From positions 1,984,001 through 2,048,000 of the forward strand of contig CP085830.1 in the NCBI GenBank assembly GCA_020809705.1: 64,000 nt of DNA, read 5' to 3'. The stretch's first letter is position 1. Each line of letters starts with the position of its first letter. Of the stretch, positions 44,224-54,479 are shown one piece after another. The position numbers were made by a program, and so were the translations under genes. This DNA is from Calonectria ilicicola. Its lineage: Eukaryota > Ascomycota > Sordariomycetes > Hypocreales > Nectriaceae. The notes below the pieces were generated by a model. It was not told where the DNA came from and made no database searches. It saw only the letters and a list, made by a program, of their open reading frames with translations.

Positions 44224-46109
44224 CGTGACGATGCGCTCTTCCTATCGTTTCCACCGTGCTCCGACCATGTTATATCTTCGCGTGACAGCGGCAAGAAGGA
44301 GGGAGAGTGCAATGTGTTTGCAAATAGTCGTGGCGGGCGTGAGCGGTGGTGGGTGGTGAAAGAAGGAGAATTAACGCGCGGGATCAGACTTTACGCGACC
44401 AGGCCAAGTTGGCAACGAAAGGCGGCGGTGCGTCATCCGCAGGCTCTGCTGCAGGGGGTAAATTCGCTGGAGACGAGGGCCTGGAGGGTAGCAATAGGGG
44501 GAGAGGGTCAGCGCGCGCACGAGAGTGCTGAATGCGAAGGCTGAGGGGGGGAGCGGTCTCCAGGCCACGGAGCAACAGCAAGACGGGACCCGGCGAGAAA
44601 GCGTGCGTGGGGGGAGTGAGAAAATGGCTGAGGTCGGAAAGTTGAAGATTGTCCAGTCCTGGCGCCGTCTTTCTGGGTTTTGGTTTTGGGTTCAGGGATG
44701 ATGGCACCTGCTTGGTCCGACGCCTGCAGTTGATTGGTACACGCATCCAAACCCAGCCACCTGAGCCACTGTTGAGCCACTGCAGCCACGGGTCAGCCAG
44801 GTCTCTGGGCGACTTGGTGCAGATACTGGGTGGATGCTTTGACACTTATTGGGCATTCGCACGGCAGCCAATGTTCTTTGTACATGGGCTGCTGGTATTT
44901 TCTGGCGGGGGGCTGCCGCGACTTTTTACAACGCGACAAGGTATCTAATTAAACTTGCCCATCCCTCACGCGCGTCCAACGCAGCGCTGGCCGTATTTGT
45001 CCACTTTTGACCCTTTCGGCTCATTTGGCTTCCTTCCTTTTTCATGCAAGCCGCCGTCATGAACACAAAACGCCCCCAAACAAAGAACGTCAGCACATGC
45101 AAACCACCAACCAATGCTACCAATCGAGGAGGAAGAAAAAGAAACAAATGTGTCACAAACTCGATGGCGCATGCATGCAGTCACCCGGTTTCTTTGTACT
45201 AGCGTCTTTGTACCACTGCCGTTTCCGAACGCCATCTATAATTACCATGCCATCGTTTGGGATTCTGCCTTTTGCACCCTTGACACCTACCCACCCGCCT
45301 AAATGGGTGACAGCACACATGATGGCGCATGATGTAAATTTTATCCTGCGGGTATGAGAAGAATGAGGGACAAAAGCCCTCACGTCGTAAATAGATAAAA
45401 AACAGAGTAAATTCCACGATGCCACATTTCTTTATCCAATTAACGTTGTTTCATTGTTAAAAGGCTTCTTGATTTACCTCTGCAACGCTTTGCCATGTTT
45501 TTTTCGTCCTGGACGTGACACCATGGTTTGACAACACGCAAATACCAATTTAGTAAACTCGCCCGAACAACCGGCATTGCATTCCAGCACAGCCCGCTAA
45601 TGGTGGGCGGCAAAAACCTTTATTACAATCGAGCTGCACTACTACCCTCCTTTATGAACGGTAGTTCATCCACTTGAATCAAAGACACACGTATTTAATC
45701 AGAGAACATTGTTCGCGCCCGCGAAAGTCTTTAATGGTGTCATGCAACAGTTTTGCGATACGCTTGTTTGTTTGTTTGTTTGTTGCACCACCCTTCCACA
45801 CACACGCATAAAGCTAACAGTACGATCACGGCTCCACTAATAGAATGGGCAAAAATAAAGATTTATTGCTCGTGAATCAAGATAATTGTATATGCAGTTA
45901 TGCATCAAACTTAAATCCGTCTGGGGCGGATGCCAACATTTGGTTAGGAGCGAGCATGCTGCCCCATGCCATTATGAATATTCAAAACCCGTGCCAAATA
46001 CGTCTCCTAAAAATAAACTCCAATGTGTTCAAGCCCATTAAAATAGAAACCAAGGGACCTTGTTTCCTCAACGCCAGGGATACTTTAATGTTACAATCTG
46101 TGTCAACTT
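44224..46109. other. Intergenic region upstream of Set1
   Basis: This 1.9-kb stretch lies between the Set1 start and the 3' end of the securin-like gene. It contains a (TTTG)n repeat at about 45763-45784 and AT-rich sequence near 45840-46100, likely the 3' UTR of the securin-like gene. No gene is supported. Confidence 0.5.
45763..45784 (+). repeat. (TTTG)n tetranucleotide microsatellite
   Basis: About five tandem TTTG units are seen directly in the sequence within an intergenic region. Confidence 0.8.
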
Positions 46110-47441
46110 CTAAAAGTCAAGCTTCAACTCAAACTCCTCCTCATCATCAGACATGGGAAGAGGCTGGCTGATAAGGGGAAGGTCATCGGTCTCACTGTCT
46201 TCATCAAAGAGAGTCATAAACTGGGGACGGCTCTCTTGAGCCTTGGGTGCGGCTTGTCGGAGCCGAGCAGGTGTGATGGTCAGATCAGAGAAGGAATCAA
46301 GCGACTGAGCTGGTTTGACAACCCTTCCAAGTCTGGTGGAATCACTAACCGCTCGAGTGTGAGTGTGAACCATGGACGAGGCGGTACGACCTCTGTTATA
46401 GCCGATGGTGGTTCTCGAGGCCGCTTCCCCAGTCACATTGTCTGCGCTGGAAACCTTTGTAGTTGCTGCAGGTTTCTTCCCCTGGAGCATAGTACTCAAT
46501 GGCTTTCTTGGCTTTGTGGCTCGAATAGAGCTCATATCAGTGCCCCTGGATGTGTCCGAGGTCATTGACAAAGCAGATGCAGCTCGCCTAGCGGAGACTG
46601 TAGATGGCTGCTTGATTGGCTGCTTCTTGGTATTGCGATCCTGAGGCTTCAGCGGTGCCTTCTTCACAATAGTTGACTTTGACTGGCGCCCCGTGCTCTC
46701 GGGGATGTCTGCCGCATTCCAATCCAACGCATTCATTTCAAACTGGTTTCGTTTTTCGGCTTTAGCCATGACCTTGTTCATTGCCTCCTCAAATTCTTTA
46801 TCTTGCCGAGAAACACCCTGGTCGTCGACGGGGTTGTAGAAGTGCTGGTAGTACCCTTTCAACAAGTGTTCACTCTTTAGTCCATCGAGAGTCAAGAGAT
46901 CCTTAGGGAATACATCGGACTCGTAAGGGAGCTCCTTTGGCCTGGGTGGAGCATACTCAGGCTCCTCCTCTTCGGCCGCCTTCTGCTCGCTCTTTACTTT
47001 GAACTCGATGGGTGCCATGTTGACCTGCTTTGGTTTCTGGGATGCAGGGTTGACCTGTGACTTCTCGATTTCCTTCACGATTCCCTTCACGCTACCCATT
47101 TGGCCGTTCTTAGCTTTAGCGTTGGTGGTTTTGTTGCCCAAAGGAGCGCGGTTTCGAGTCCCTATGCACGTGTCAGTATCCATTCATGGCTGGCATCTTC
47201 TCGTCCTGAACCTACCCATTGGGGTGACGATGGCCTGGCGTGCCCCATTCGCCTTCATGGCTGTCTGCTTTGCTCCCCCGAGCCCCGTTTTCCCAGCAAA
47301 TGCGGTCGGCGCATTTTCGTCATGTTGTGTGAATCGTGAGGGTGTCTTTGGATACCGTGCACCGGGTGTCTTGAGGTGCTGCTTGGAGGGCACCTGATGG
47401 CTGAGCACCATATTCTCCTGATCACGATGTGCGGCCAACAT
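46110..47441 (-). CDS. Securin-like (Cut2/Pds1-type) candidate
   Basis: Two exons, complement(join(46110..47161, 47216..47441)), give 425 residues; the 54-bp intron runs GTAGGT to GCATAG. The protein is disordered, basic at the N-terminus and acidic at the C-terminus (SDDEEEFELKLDF), as securins are. The N-terminus has an EN-containing degron-like motif (HRDQENM), TPGARYPKTPSRF and DENAPTAF. Then NRAPLGNKTTNAKA (79-92) and EYAPPRPKELP follow. S. pombe Cut2 has a similar order of a KEN-type degron, an RAPLG segment and an EYMPP segment, which is why I suggest securin, the anaphase inhibitor of separase. The similarity is short and from memory, so this is a hypothesis. It is divergent from tropomyosin with 448 bp between. 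Confidence 0.55.
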
Positions 47442-47889
47442 GATGATAGTCGAAGGAATAACGTCGCTTTCCTAATGACGGATTTCCAAGATTCAATGAC
47501 GGAGACTGGCAATGTTGAGCCCAACAAGAAGGTTCGCGAGTTCTCACGGAGCATGCTAACTAGGATAGCGACTGGGATATTGTGTTGGCCCGTGCGGTGT
47601 TAACAGGGCAACAGGCATGTTGCCCAGCTGCAGCTGCCACAGCGGGACGCCAGCGACGCCACAAGCCACAAGAGGCTGTATCACGGCACCTTGTACCTTG
47701 TACCGGGGTCGGTTGGTGGCAGTTGTGGAGGGGCATACTTCTCCCCTTTCTCACGCTGCTTTCCTGACCACCTCATCAACACCCGCCTCCGCATCCACTT
47801 CTGCAAGTCGCGCCCTTTTTAAACCATCGTCGAACCAACTTCCACCTTTTTAGTTCTACTCAAAACATTTCCGCAACCGCTCACCTAAA
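47442..47889. promoter_or_regulatory. Divergent promoter region (securin-like / tropomyosin)
   Basis: This 448-bp region lies between two start codons and must supply both promoters. A pyrimidine-rich stretch occupies about 47740-47870 just before the tropomyosin ATG. Repeated CTTGTACC/TTGTACCGG words occur near 47690-47705. Confidence 0.5.
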
Positions 47890-48596
47890 ATGGACCGCAT
47901 CAAGGAGGTACGTTGCCCCAGCTCCCCAAAGTTACCCCACCATGTCGCTGGCCCCTTTGGAGGGGTATTGCGTCGAGTTGCACTCGTGGCTAATATGATT
48001 GACACCGGTACAGAAACTCAACACACTTCGCCTGGAGGCCGATGAGGCCACCGCCAAGGCCGAGGAGCTCCAGAACAAGGTCAAGGTTCTAGAGCAGGAG
48101 AACTTGAGCAAGGAGCAGGAGATTACCTCGCTGCAGCACAAGAACAACCTGCTTGAGGAGGAGGTTGAGAAGCTCGAGACCGCCATCAAGGACTTCAAGA
48201 AGGCCGCCGATGAGGGCCAGCAACACGGCACACAGAACGAGACTCTTCAGCGACGACTACAGCTCCTTGAGGAGGAGGCCGAAGATGCCGACAAGACACT
48301 CCGTGAAGCCAACGAGAAGTACGTTAAACCCCCATGTTGTTGTATTCCCGATCACCGCCATTTCGTTACCCGATGGGGCAGCCCCCTTTTTCCTTCCTTT
48401 TTCTTTAGCTCATATCTAATAAAACTTCTACAGGCTCCGACAGACCGATGTCAAGGCCGGACACTTCGAGCGAAAGGTGCAAGCCCTTGAGAATGAGCGT
48501 GATCAGTGGGAGCAGAAGTACGAGGAGATGGCCAAGAAGCACGCCACTCTACAGAAGGAGCTGGAGGAGCTTCAGAACGAGATTGGCAATATCTAA
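47890..48596 (+). CDS. tpm1: Tropomyosin
   Basis: Three exons, join(47890..47907, 48014..48318, 48434..48596), give 161 residues, the same length as S. pombe Cdc8. The whole protein is a heptad-repeat coiled coil rich in Glu, Lys, Leu and Ala (KLNTLRLEADEATAKAEEL to ELEELQNEIGNI), with no breaks. It would dimerise along actin filaments and stabilise cables and the cytokinetic ring. Exon 1 encodes only MDRIKE. The 106-bp first intron and 115-bp second intron are longer than most here. The start fits, because an acetylated MD or ME N-terminus is typical of tropomyosins. It is convergent with the Rrp17 gene. Confidence 0.96.
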
Positions 48597-48875
48597 GCCA
48601 ATTGCCACGAACGAGTTGCCTTTTTGGCAAGTTCCCAGGCAGCAGTCGGCGGGCTGTCCCAGCATCAACGTGTTCTGGTGGTTGCCTTGGGTTGCCAGGA
48701 TCTTGGTTTTAGAATGTTGCCGGATAAGCGAAAGGGAGCAACAGCCGCATGTTACGTTTCTTCTAGCTGATTGAAGCTGGCATTTCCTCAAGGGTATCTT
48801 TTTTGTAAATCCTGTCCTCATTCCCTTTACTCTGTTGCTTCCTGGTATCTCTTTTCCTCATCAATGAAGTCAGGC

Positions 48876-49596
48876 CTAGCTACGTGCTCGTGGTCTACTT
48901 TTGATTTTACGCTTGACCTCCGTCAACTGCCTCTCAATTTTAGATTCGTAGCGAAACTTCTTCTTCTTCTTTTTGGGTCGCTCAGTCTTCGTATCTTCCT
49001 TCTCTGCCTCATTAGACTTTGCATTTTTATCATCATCCTCGCTTTTGTCTTCCTCAATCTGAGGCTTGTGCAAACCATCTCTTGACACTGATACCGACTC
49101 GACCGTGACTGTCGTGTATCGATCTTCGTCGATGTATTCTTCTTCGTGATCTACGATATCAAGGTTGGGTTGGTCAGGAAATCCGTCCCATTCGTCTGCA
49201 GACTCTTCGTCGGAATTGGCTTCCACAGCACCCGCAACCTCTGATTCCTGGAGCAATCTGTTCACTGTGCTGACGTGCTCTTCCACTTCGCGGCGGCGTT
49301 CTTCGCGGACCTGACATCACTTTCATTAGTCTTCGCGTCGCGACGCTGCGCTGTGGCAGAACAAGCATTGCTTGAGACTATACCTGTTTCCGCATTTCAA
49401 TTTTTTCTAAGCGAGCCTTGCGGGCTGCCTCCTCTTGCGCATTCTTAATTCGCTGGAGCTTTCGCTTGTGGAAGCCAGTCAAGAATTCCTGTCTCGCATC
49501 AAAGTCGAAGTTGACTTCTTCAACGCCGTAGTTTGCCTTTCGTTTCTTGTTTGGTGGCGGCAGGATGCTTTTTTTGGGGCGGGGCTTCGCAAACAT
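48876..49596 (-). CDS. rrp17: Ribosomal RNA processing protein Rrp17 (Nop25/NOL12 family)
   Basis: Two exons, complement(join(48876..49310, 49384..49596)), give 215 residues; the 73-bp intron runs GTATAG to TCAG. The family signature lies at the N-terminus: a basic start (KPRPKKSILPPPNKKRK), then VNFDFDARQEFLTGFHKRK (28-46), and a long Arg/Glu helix (QRIKNAQEEAARKARLEKIE onwards). The middle is acidic, and the C-terminus is strongly basic (PKKKKKKFRYESK), as expected for a nucleolar protein. Yeast Rrp17 is a 5'-3' exonuclease for 5.8S and 25S rRNA end maturation. It is divergent from Big1, with 299 bp between start codons. Confidence 0.92.
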
Positions 49597-49895
49597 CGTG
49601 TTCGGGAGAAAAGCCAAGCGGCTTGTAGTGCAGACGTCAAGTTGGGAATCAAGCAATAATTTCCGTTCGTTTTGATTTGTTGCAGGATGGAGGCTGGTTT
49701 CTGCTTCAAACTTCGACTGAAGGTGGACCGTTCACCGAGGTGTGCATAAAACGGGGGTCTAGCATTTAACAGAGCGGTTACGTAAGGCTGCGTTACCGTT
49801 CCTGCACCAGCTCCTGTACTAGCCTTCAGAGAGCATCACAAGCTGGCCCAGACAGGCAGACACGAAGCCGGCAATTTCATCATCCATCCTCAGCT

Positions 49896-50905
49896 ATGCG
49901 TCTTCAAATCCTCGCCGGCGCTCTAGCGCTTGCCGGGCCCTCGATTGCCTTCTCCGACTCTTCTCCTCTGGTCCTGCTCTCTACGTCCAAGTATGACGCG
50001 CCTCTGGCCCCTGCCTTCTTCCCTTAGAGCTTGCTCTGATTGACCATTCATCCAGATTCGTTGATGCCTCTGCTTCCAACAACATCCAGACCAGCTCCCA
50101 GGCCACCGAGAACGCCAAGAACATTCTGTCGGGATGCCCGAGCGACCGATACCTGCTGGTTTCCCACCCCGGCGTCAGGTCTGTTGACTTGGCCTCTGGC
50201 GGAGCCTCCCAGTGTGCCGACAGCGCGATGCCATATCTCTGCAAAGCCATCGAGAATCCCCATCTCCGCGGCAAATACATCGTTTCGGAAGTTGTTGGCG
50301 AGTCGACCAAGGATGGCTTGGCTTCGTACATTACCAAGGCTTGCGCCGAGAAGAAGAGAGAGGTCACTATTGAGGAGGTCTCCCTTCCACCCGTGACATC
50401 GGACAGGGCTGGTTCCCTTTCCACTGCTGGTGAGTAGCCTTCATGATTCAGGTCACCGCCCCGAGCACACCAATGCTAACACTGGCGTAGCTTCTTCTCT
50501 TGCTACAAGCTTCGATGAGCTCGCGTCCAGCGACTCCTACACCCTCCTATACATGGGCACTCCCAATGAACAAGCATACGAACCCGAGTTCGATGGCCGC
50601 GTGCGCATGGACCTTAAGCGCGATCTACGAGCCTCTCCCATGAAACGTGAAGACAAGAACGCGCCAGACAATCGCCCTCTATTTGAGAAGTACCAGTTCT
50701 TCACTCCTGGTACGTGTTCCTCTCCATCACATGAAATGAATTAACCTCGCTAACAACTACTCCAGGTATCTTCATGGCTCTTATCACTGCAGTTGTTCTC
50801 TTTTCTATCCTGGGTGTCGGTTTGAAGGCCCTGGCCAGCCTCGAGGTGTCCTATGGCGCCTTTGAGAAAGACATGGGCCCAGCAGCCCAGAGGAAGCAGC
50901 AGTAA
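49896..50905 (+). CDS. big1: Big1/VOA1-type ER membrane protein
   Basis: Four exons, join(49896..49990, 50056..50429, 50491..50709, 50766..50905), give 275 residues. An N-terminal signal peptide (RLQILAGALALAGPSIAFS) precedes a luminal domain, and a single C-terminal TM (about 229-253, IFMALITAVVLFSILGVGLK) is followed by a short cytosolic tail (AFEKDMGPAAQRKQQ). This layout and the TM/tail motif are those of fungal Big1 and the V-ATPase S1/Voa1 TM domain. Yeast Big1 is an ER protein needed for beta-1,6-glucan, and Voa1 assists V0 assembly in the ER. Which role applies cannot be told from sequence. Introns are 56-65 bp with consensus ends. Confidence 0.85.
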
Positions 50906-51370
50906 TAAGTTTTTGCCTCACATCTTGCTAATAGATGGAACTAGGAGTTGCTGCATGGATGTTATCCCTGACCAAAGGGGCGGTATTGTACATCAGATTA
51001 TGGAGTTTTGGGTTTCCCCGGTGTGTCTGGACTGAAGGAATGAACAGTATCGGCATGTTGCGAGATCACAGGTTAGAACCACACTAAGGTCGTATATCAT
51101 ATAATGAAATCTTAACTGGTCTCAATTGAAGTGAACAATGGCATTTACCCTGGTCAAGATAGATCACGTTCGATTTGGGATTGTCTCGAAGACTGAACGC
51201 CAAACTCCAAAGTAAATATCCCCCCACAATTGACGTGTTGTGCCGTCATACATCATGCGTAGCCGCCCCTAAATTTCAATGCGTTCTCATCATCCCTCGT
51301 CTACACTTATTCAATCATCTCCTACTTCTCTCCATTCAGTCCATCTCAGTTCATCTTTTTACCATGTTGG
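50906..51370. other. Convergent intergenic region (Big1 / Trm112)
   Basis: This stretch is 465 bp long. It holds the two 3' UTRs and no gene. Confidence 0.5.
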
Positions 51371-51893
51371 CTATACTAAGTGGCTGGGCAGAAGGAAATT
51401 GGCAATGCCTTCCTTGATAGCGTACTCATGGCCACAGTTTCCGCACACCAACATGCCTTCGGAGATCTGGGTCTCAACCAATAGATGGTGCAGGTCCTTG
51501 AGCGTCTTCTCATCAGCCTTCAACTCCTCGGCCGTGGGAGGCTGCTCGGGGAGTTGAGGAAAACCCAGCTGCCAAGTCTAGTCAGATGTATGTTCCCACC
51601 AAAATAACTCAGATAATACTTGGGGAAAAGTAGGTGGGGAAAAGAAATTCTACGAGGGGAGAAAGGAATGCGGTATGTGAGAGGTTCAAAATCATTTCCA
51701 TGCATACCTCAGAAGACGTTGTGCGCAGGGCCGTCCAGTCGAGGCGGGGCAGCACATTAATGATCATGTCAGGGTTTAGTTCGATCTCATCTTGGACCAG
51801 CTCGGCGTCTTTAGCATGCAGAGGAAATGAGTCAGAGGAACTCTTGCAGGCCTTGACGGCGCAAGTGAGGAAGTTGAGGCTGAGAATCTTCAT
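51371..51893 (-). CDS. trm112: Multifunctional methyltransferase activator Trm112
   Basis: Two exons, complement(join(51371..51568, 51708..51893)), give 127 residues, normal for the family. Trm112 binds and stabilises several methyltransferases (Trm9, Trm11, Mtq2 and Bud23 in yeast) acting on tRNA, eRF1 and 18S rRNA. The zinc-binding half carries four cysteines, C11 and C16 (LTCAVKACK) and C104 and C107 (LVCGNCGHEY). The segment NVLPRLDWTAL and the C-terminus GIANFLLPSHLV are also typical. The 139-bp intron has a CTGACTAG-containing 3' end. It is in tandem with the cyclophilin gene on the same strand. Confidence 0.95.
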
Positions 51894-52487
51894 GGTGATT
51901 TGTGAATGGCGTTGACTGTGTGCAGTTGAATGAGCGGCGCTACAAACTTACAACTTTTTTTTTTCCACTGGCGGGGTGTTCGGCGCCTGGTTGGAGGCTG
52001 TTGGCTCCACGTGACAGGGGTGTCTACTGAAGTGGGCATCTATCTAGGCGAATGGATCCAGGCTAAGCGCCATCTCAACCTGAAGAAGTATGACGAGGTG
52101 AAATGGCATTTAATAGTCATGGCATCCTATTTGGCTAGATGTTTTCACAAGGCGAGATGAGATATAATCAATGCATAATAGGGGAGACAGGACCATCATC
52201 GCAAGCAACGTGGCACATTGGATTTTGTCGATATGTGACCGTTCTATAACTGCTATTTGGCCTCGTGTTCCTCTAGAAGCGGCCAGGATGGAAGTTCTTG
52301 CTGGCTCGAATTCCGAGCACGACGACACCGCCAAACAGGCCGAAGAGCATAAGTTTCTGGTACCAGGGCCAGCCCTCTTCATTGACCATCCATACTGATC
52401 CTCCAGAGAGGTCGGCTACGCAACACATCGATCAGCACTTGGGCTTGGCAGGACAATGAAGTCAAAGGGGCGCGTTACTGGGCTTGC
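51894..52487. other. Intergenic region between cyclophilin and Trm112
   Basis: This 594-bp stretch should hold the Trm112 promoter and the cyclophilin 3' UTR. A T11 tract lies near 51955-51965. No gene is supported. Confidence 0.5.
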
Positions 52488-53252
52488 TTAGAGCTCGACG
52501 TGAATACCTTCAGGGGGGACCGGAAGCTCGCCGCTCTTGGCAATCTTGACAGGCTTGACGGGCTTGTCACCAGGGGCGGTCTGAGTATACTCGATCTTCT
52601 CAACGATATCGTAGCCTTCGAGGACCTCGCCAAATACAACGTGTTTGCCGTCGAGCCAACTAATCAAGACGTGGTCAATTGCTAGTTCTTACACTGTTCT
52701 TGGAATCGGGGGGAGCGGGGCAGCGTGCTTACGAGGTGACAACGGTGGTGATAAAGAACTGAGAGCCGTTGGTGTCCTTTCCAGCGTTGGCCATGGAGAG
52801 GAGGCCCTTCTTGGAGTGTCGGAGCTTGAAGTTCTCATCGGGGAACTTGGCACCGTAGACTATCACGAACATCAGTCAATTGGCTTCGAGGGATGTGCAT
52901 TAAAAGCGATAGGAAGGCCAAACTTACTGGACTTGCCACCAGTGCCGTCACCGTTGGTAAAGTCACCACCCTGGATCATGAACTGCTTGATGACGCGGTG
53001 GAAGGCGGAGCCCTCGTAGCCAAAGCCCTTCTCGCCAGTGGCGAGAGCGCGGAAGTTCTCAGCAGTCTTGGGGACAGTACCGCCATAGAGACCAAAGGTG
53101 ATGCGACCAAGGGACTCGCCACCCTGCTCAATGTCGAAGTAGACCTTGTGGGTGATCTTGGGGCCCTTAGCGGCCTCGGCAGTCTGGGCAAAGAAGACCA
53201 GACCAACCAGGAGGAGGGCAGCCGTGACGAGGATTCGGCGAAGGCTGAACAT
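52488..53252 (-). CDS. ER cyclophilin B-type peptidyl-prolyl isomerase
   Basis: Three exons, complement(join(52488..52659, 52733..52859, 52928..53252)), give 207 residues. A signal peptide (residues 1-28) precedes a complete cyclophilin domain. Active-site residues are present: R86, F91 and Q94 in [13 protein letters not shown], and W152 and H157 in [11 protein letters not shown]. The protein ends HVEL, a plausible variant of the HDEL/KDEL retrieval signal, so residence in the ER as a folding catalyst is inferred. The exon joins restore GGKSIYGAKF and VVTSWLDGKH. Introns are 68 and 73 bp. It is divergent from the mitochondrial uS13 gene with 486 bp between. Confidence 0.95.
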
Positions 53253-53738
53253 GATTGCGGTGTTTATCCTGTTGCTTATCTAGAATAGATGCAGCAACAG
53301 TTGATGGGATCGTGGTTGAAGGAGGAGGGAGAGGAGAGAGGGACGAAGCGCCGGAGTGGGTTAGGGACACTTATACAACTAGCTTGCTTGCGCAATTGGA
53401 AGGCGCTTACTGAGCTGGGGAGCAAGGGAGCTTGCCGGGGCCACGCTTCACCGAGCCTTTTGAGCCGGGGAAAGCTTCAGTTCTGTTTCAGAGGCAAGCC
53501 CACTGCGAGACACTGGAGGTACACTGCAAGACTCACTAAAACCAGCCGCTGGGAAACGCCAAATCCCGCTGGCACGGGCCCCTGCAGCTTCAGATCAGGA
53601 CGCACCAGTGACCAAGGGTTTACCCCGAGTTTTACCGGGTCGACCCATCTTTTGCAGCTTCATCATTCTTTTGAGCCATGGATTGAATTTGGACATTCTT
53701 GAGTATGCGACGGTGATACGACCAGGAAATCTGTCACA

Positions 53739-54234
53739 ATGGTACTTACCCTCCAATGGCCTCGAATTATGCTCTATATACGAAGCTGACTCTTTAAAAG
53801 GTGTTCATTCTTGGCGTCAATTTCGGTGAGCAGAAGCTGGTCAAGGTAAGGATCCTATCCTACACTCCATTTTGATCCGCCCATGACAGTACGCTCATGC
53901 GATGTTTCTTCCCCGTCCCTAGAAGGCCCTTGAGTCGTTCTACGCTCTCGGCCCTACCACTTCCGCCCGTATCATGGCCAAGTACTCGATTCACAAACTC
54001 GCCAAAGTCGGCTCCCTCGCCCCAAGGACTGTCACCTCCCTCACAGCCGAGTTATCGCAGATGACGCTAGAAACCGATGCCCGAAGGCTTGTCCAGGAGA
54101 ATATCCGCAGATTGAAGGATATGGGAACTTATCGTGGTCGACGACATGCAATGGGTCTACCTGTGCGTGGTCAGCGCACAAGGACACAGACTGCCACCGC
54201 GAACAAGCTCAACAGGGTTGAACGGAGGGGCTAA
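53739..54234 (+). CDS. sws2: Mitochondrial small-subunit ribosomal protein uS13 (Sws2)
   Basis: Three exons, join(53739..53741, 53801..53845, 53923..54234), give 119 residues. The first coding exon is only the ATG; the 59-bp intron starts GTACTT and ends TTAAAAG, and exon 2 gives VFILGVNFGEQKLVK. Exon 3 contains the S13 core: ARIMAKYSIHKLAKVG, and the hallmark GTYRGRRHAMGLPVRGQRTR followed by NKLNRVERRG. The length and lack of an extended tail match the mitochondrial rather than the cytosolic (S18) form. An ATG within exon 3 (codon at 53974) would omit conserved N-terminal sequence, so the split start is preferred. It is convergent with the dipeptidase gene. Confidence 0.9.
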
Positions 54235-54479
54235 GGGACATGCATTTGCCTGGTTAGAGAAGATGCTCTCTGCCCTGGGAAAACTATACGTATTGGCCGC
54301 AAGCTGGAATTCTGGTTGCATAAAATCTAGATGGGGTCATGATAAAGGATGACGATGGTAAAGTTTGGGCTGGGAAGCGATTCAACGCTTCCTTTCGCGC
54401 CAGGTGTATATATACTATGTACGATTGAGATGAAAGAGCTTTGTTTAAAGTGTGAGGCGCAAACATCACAAACATCTGT

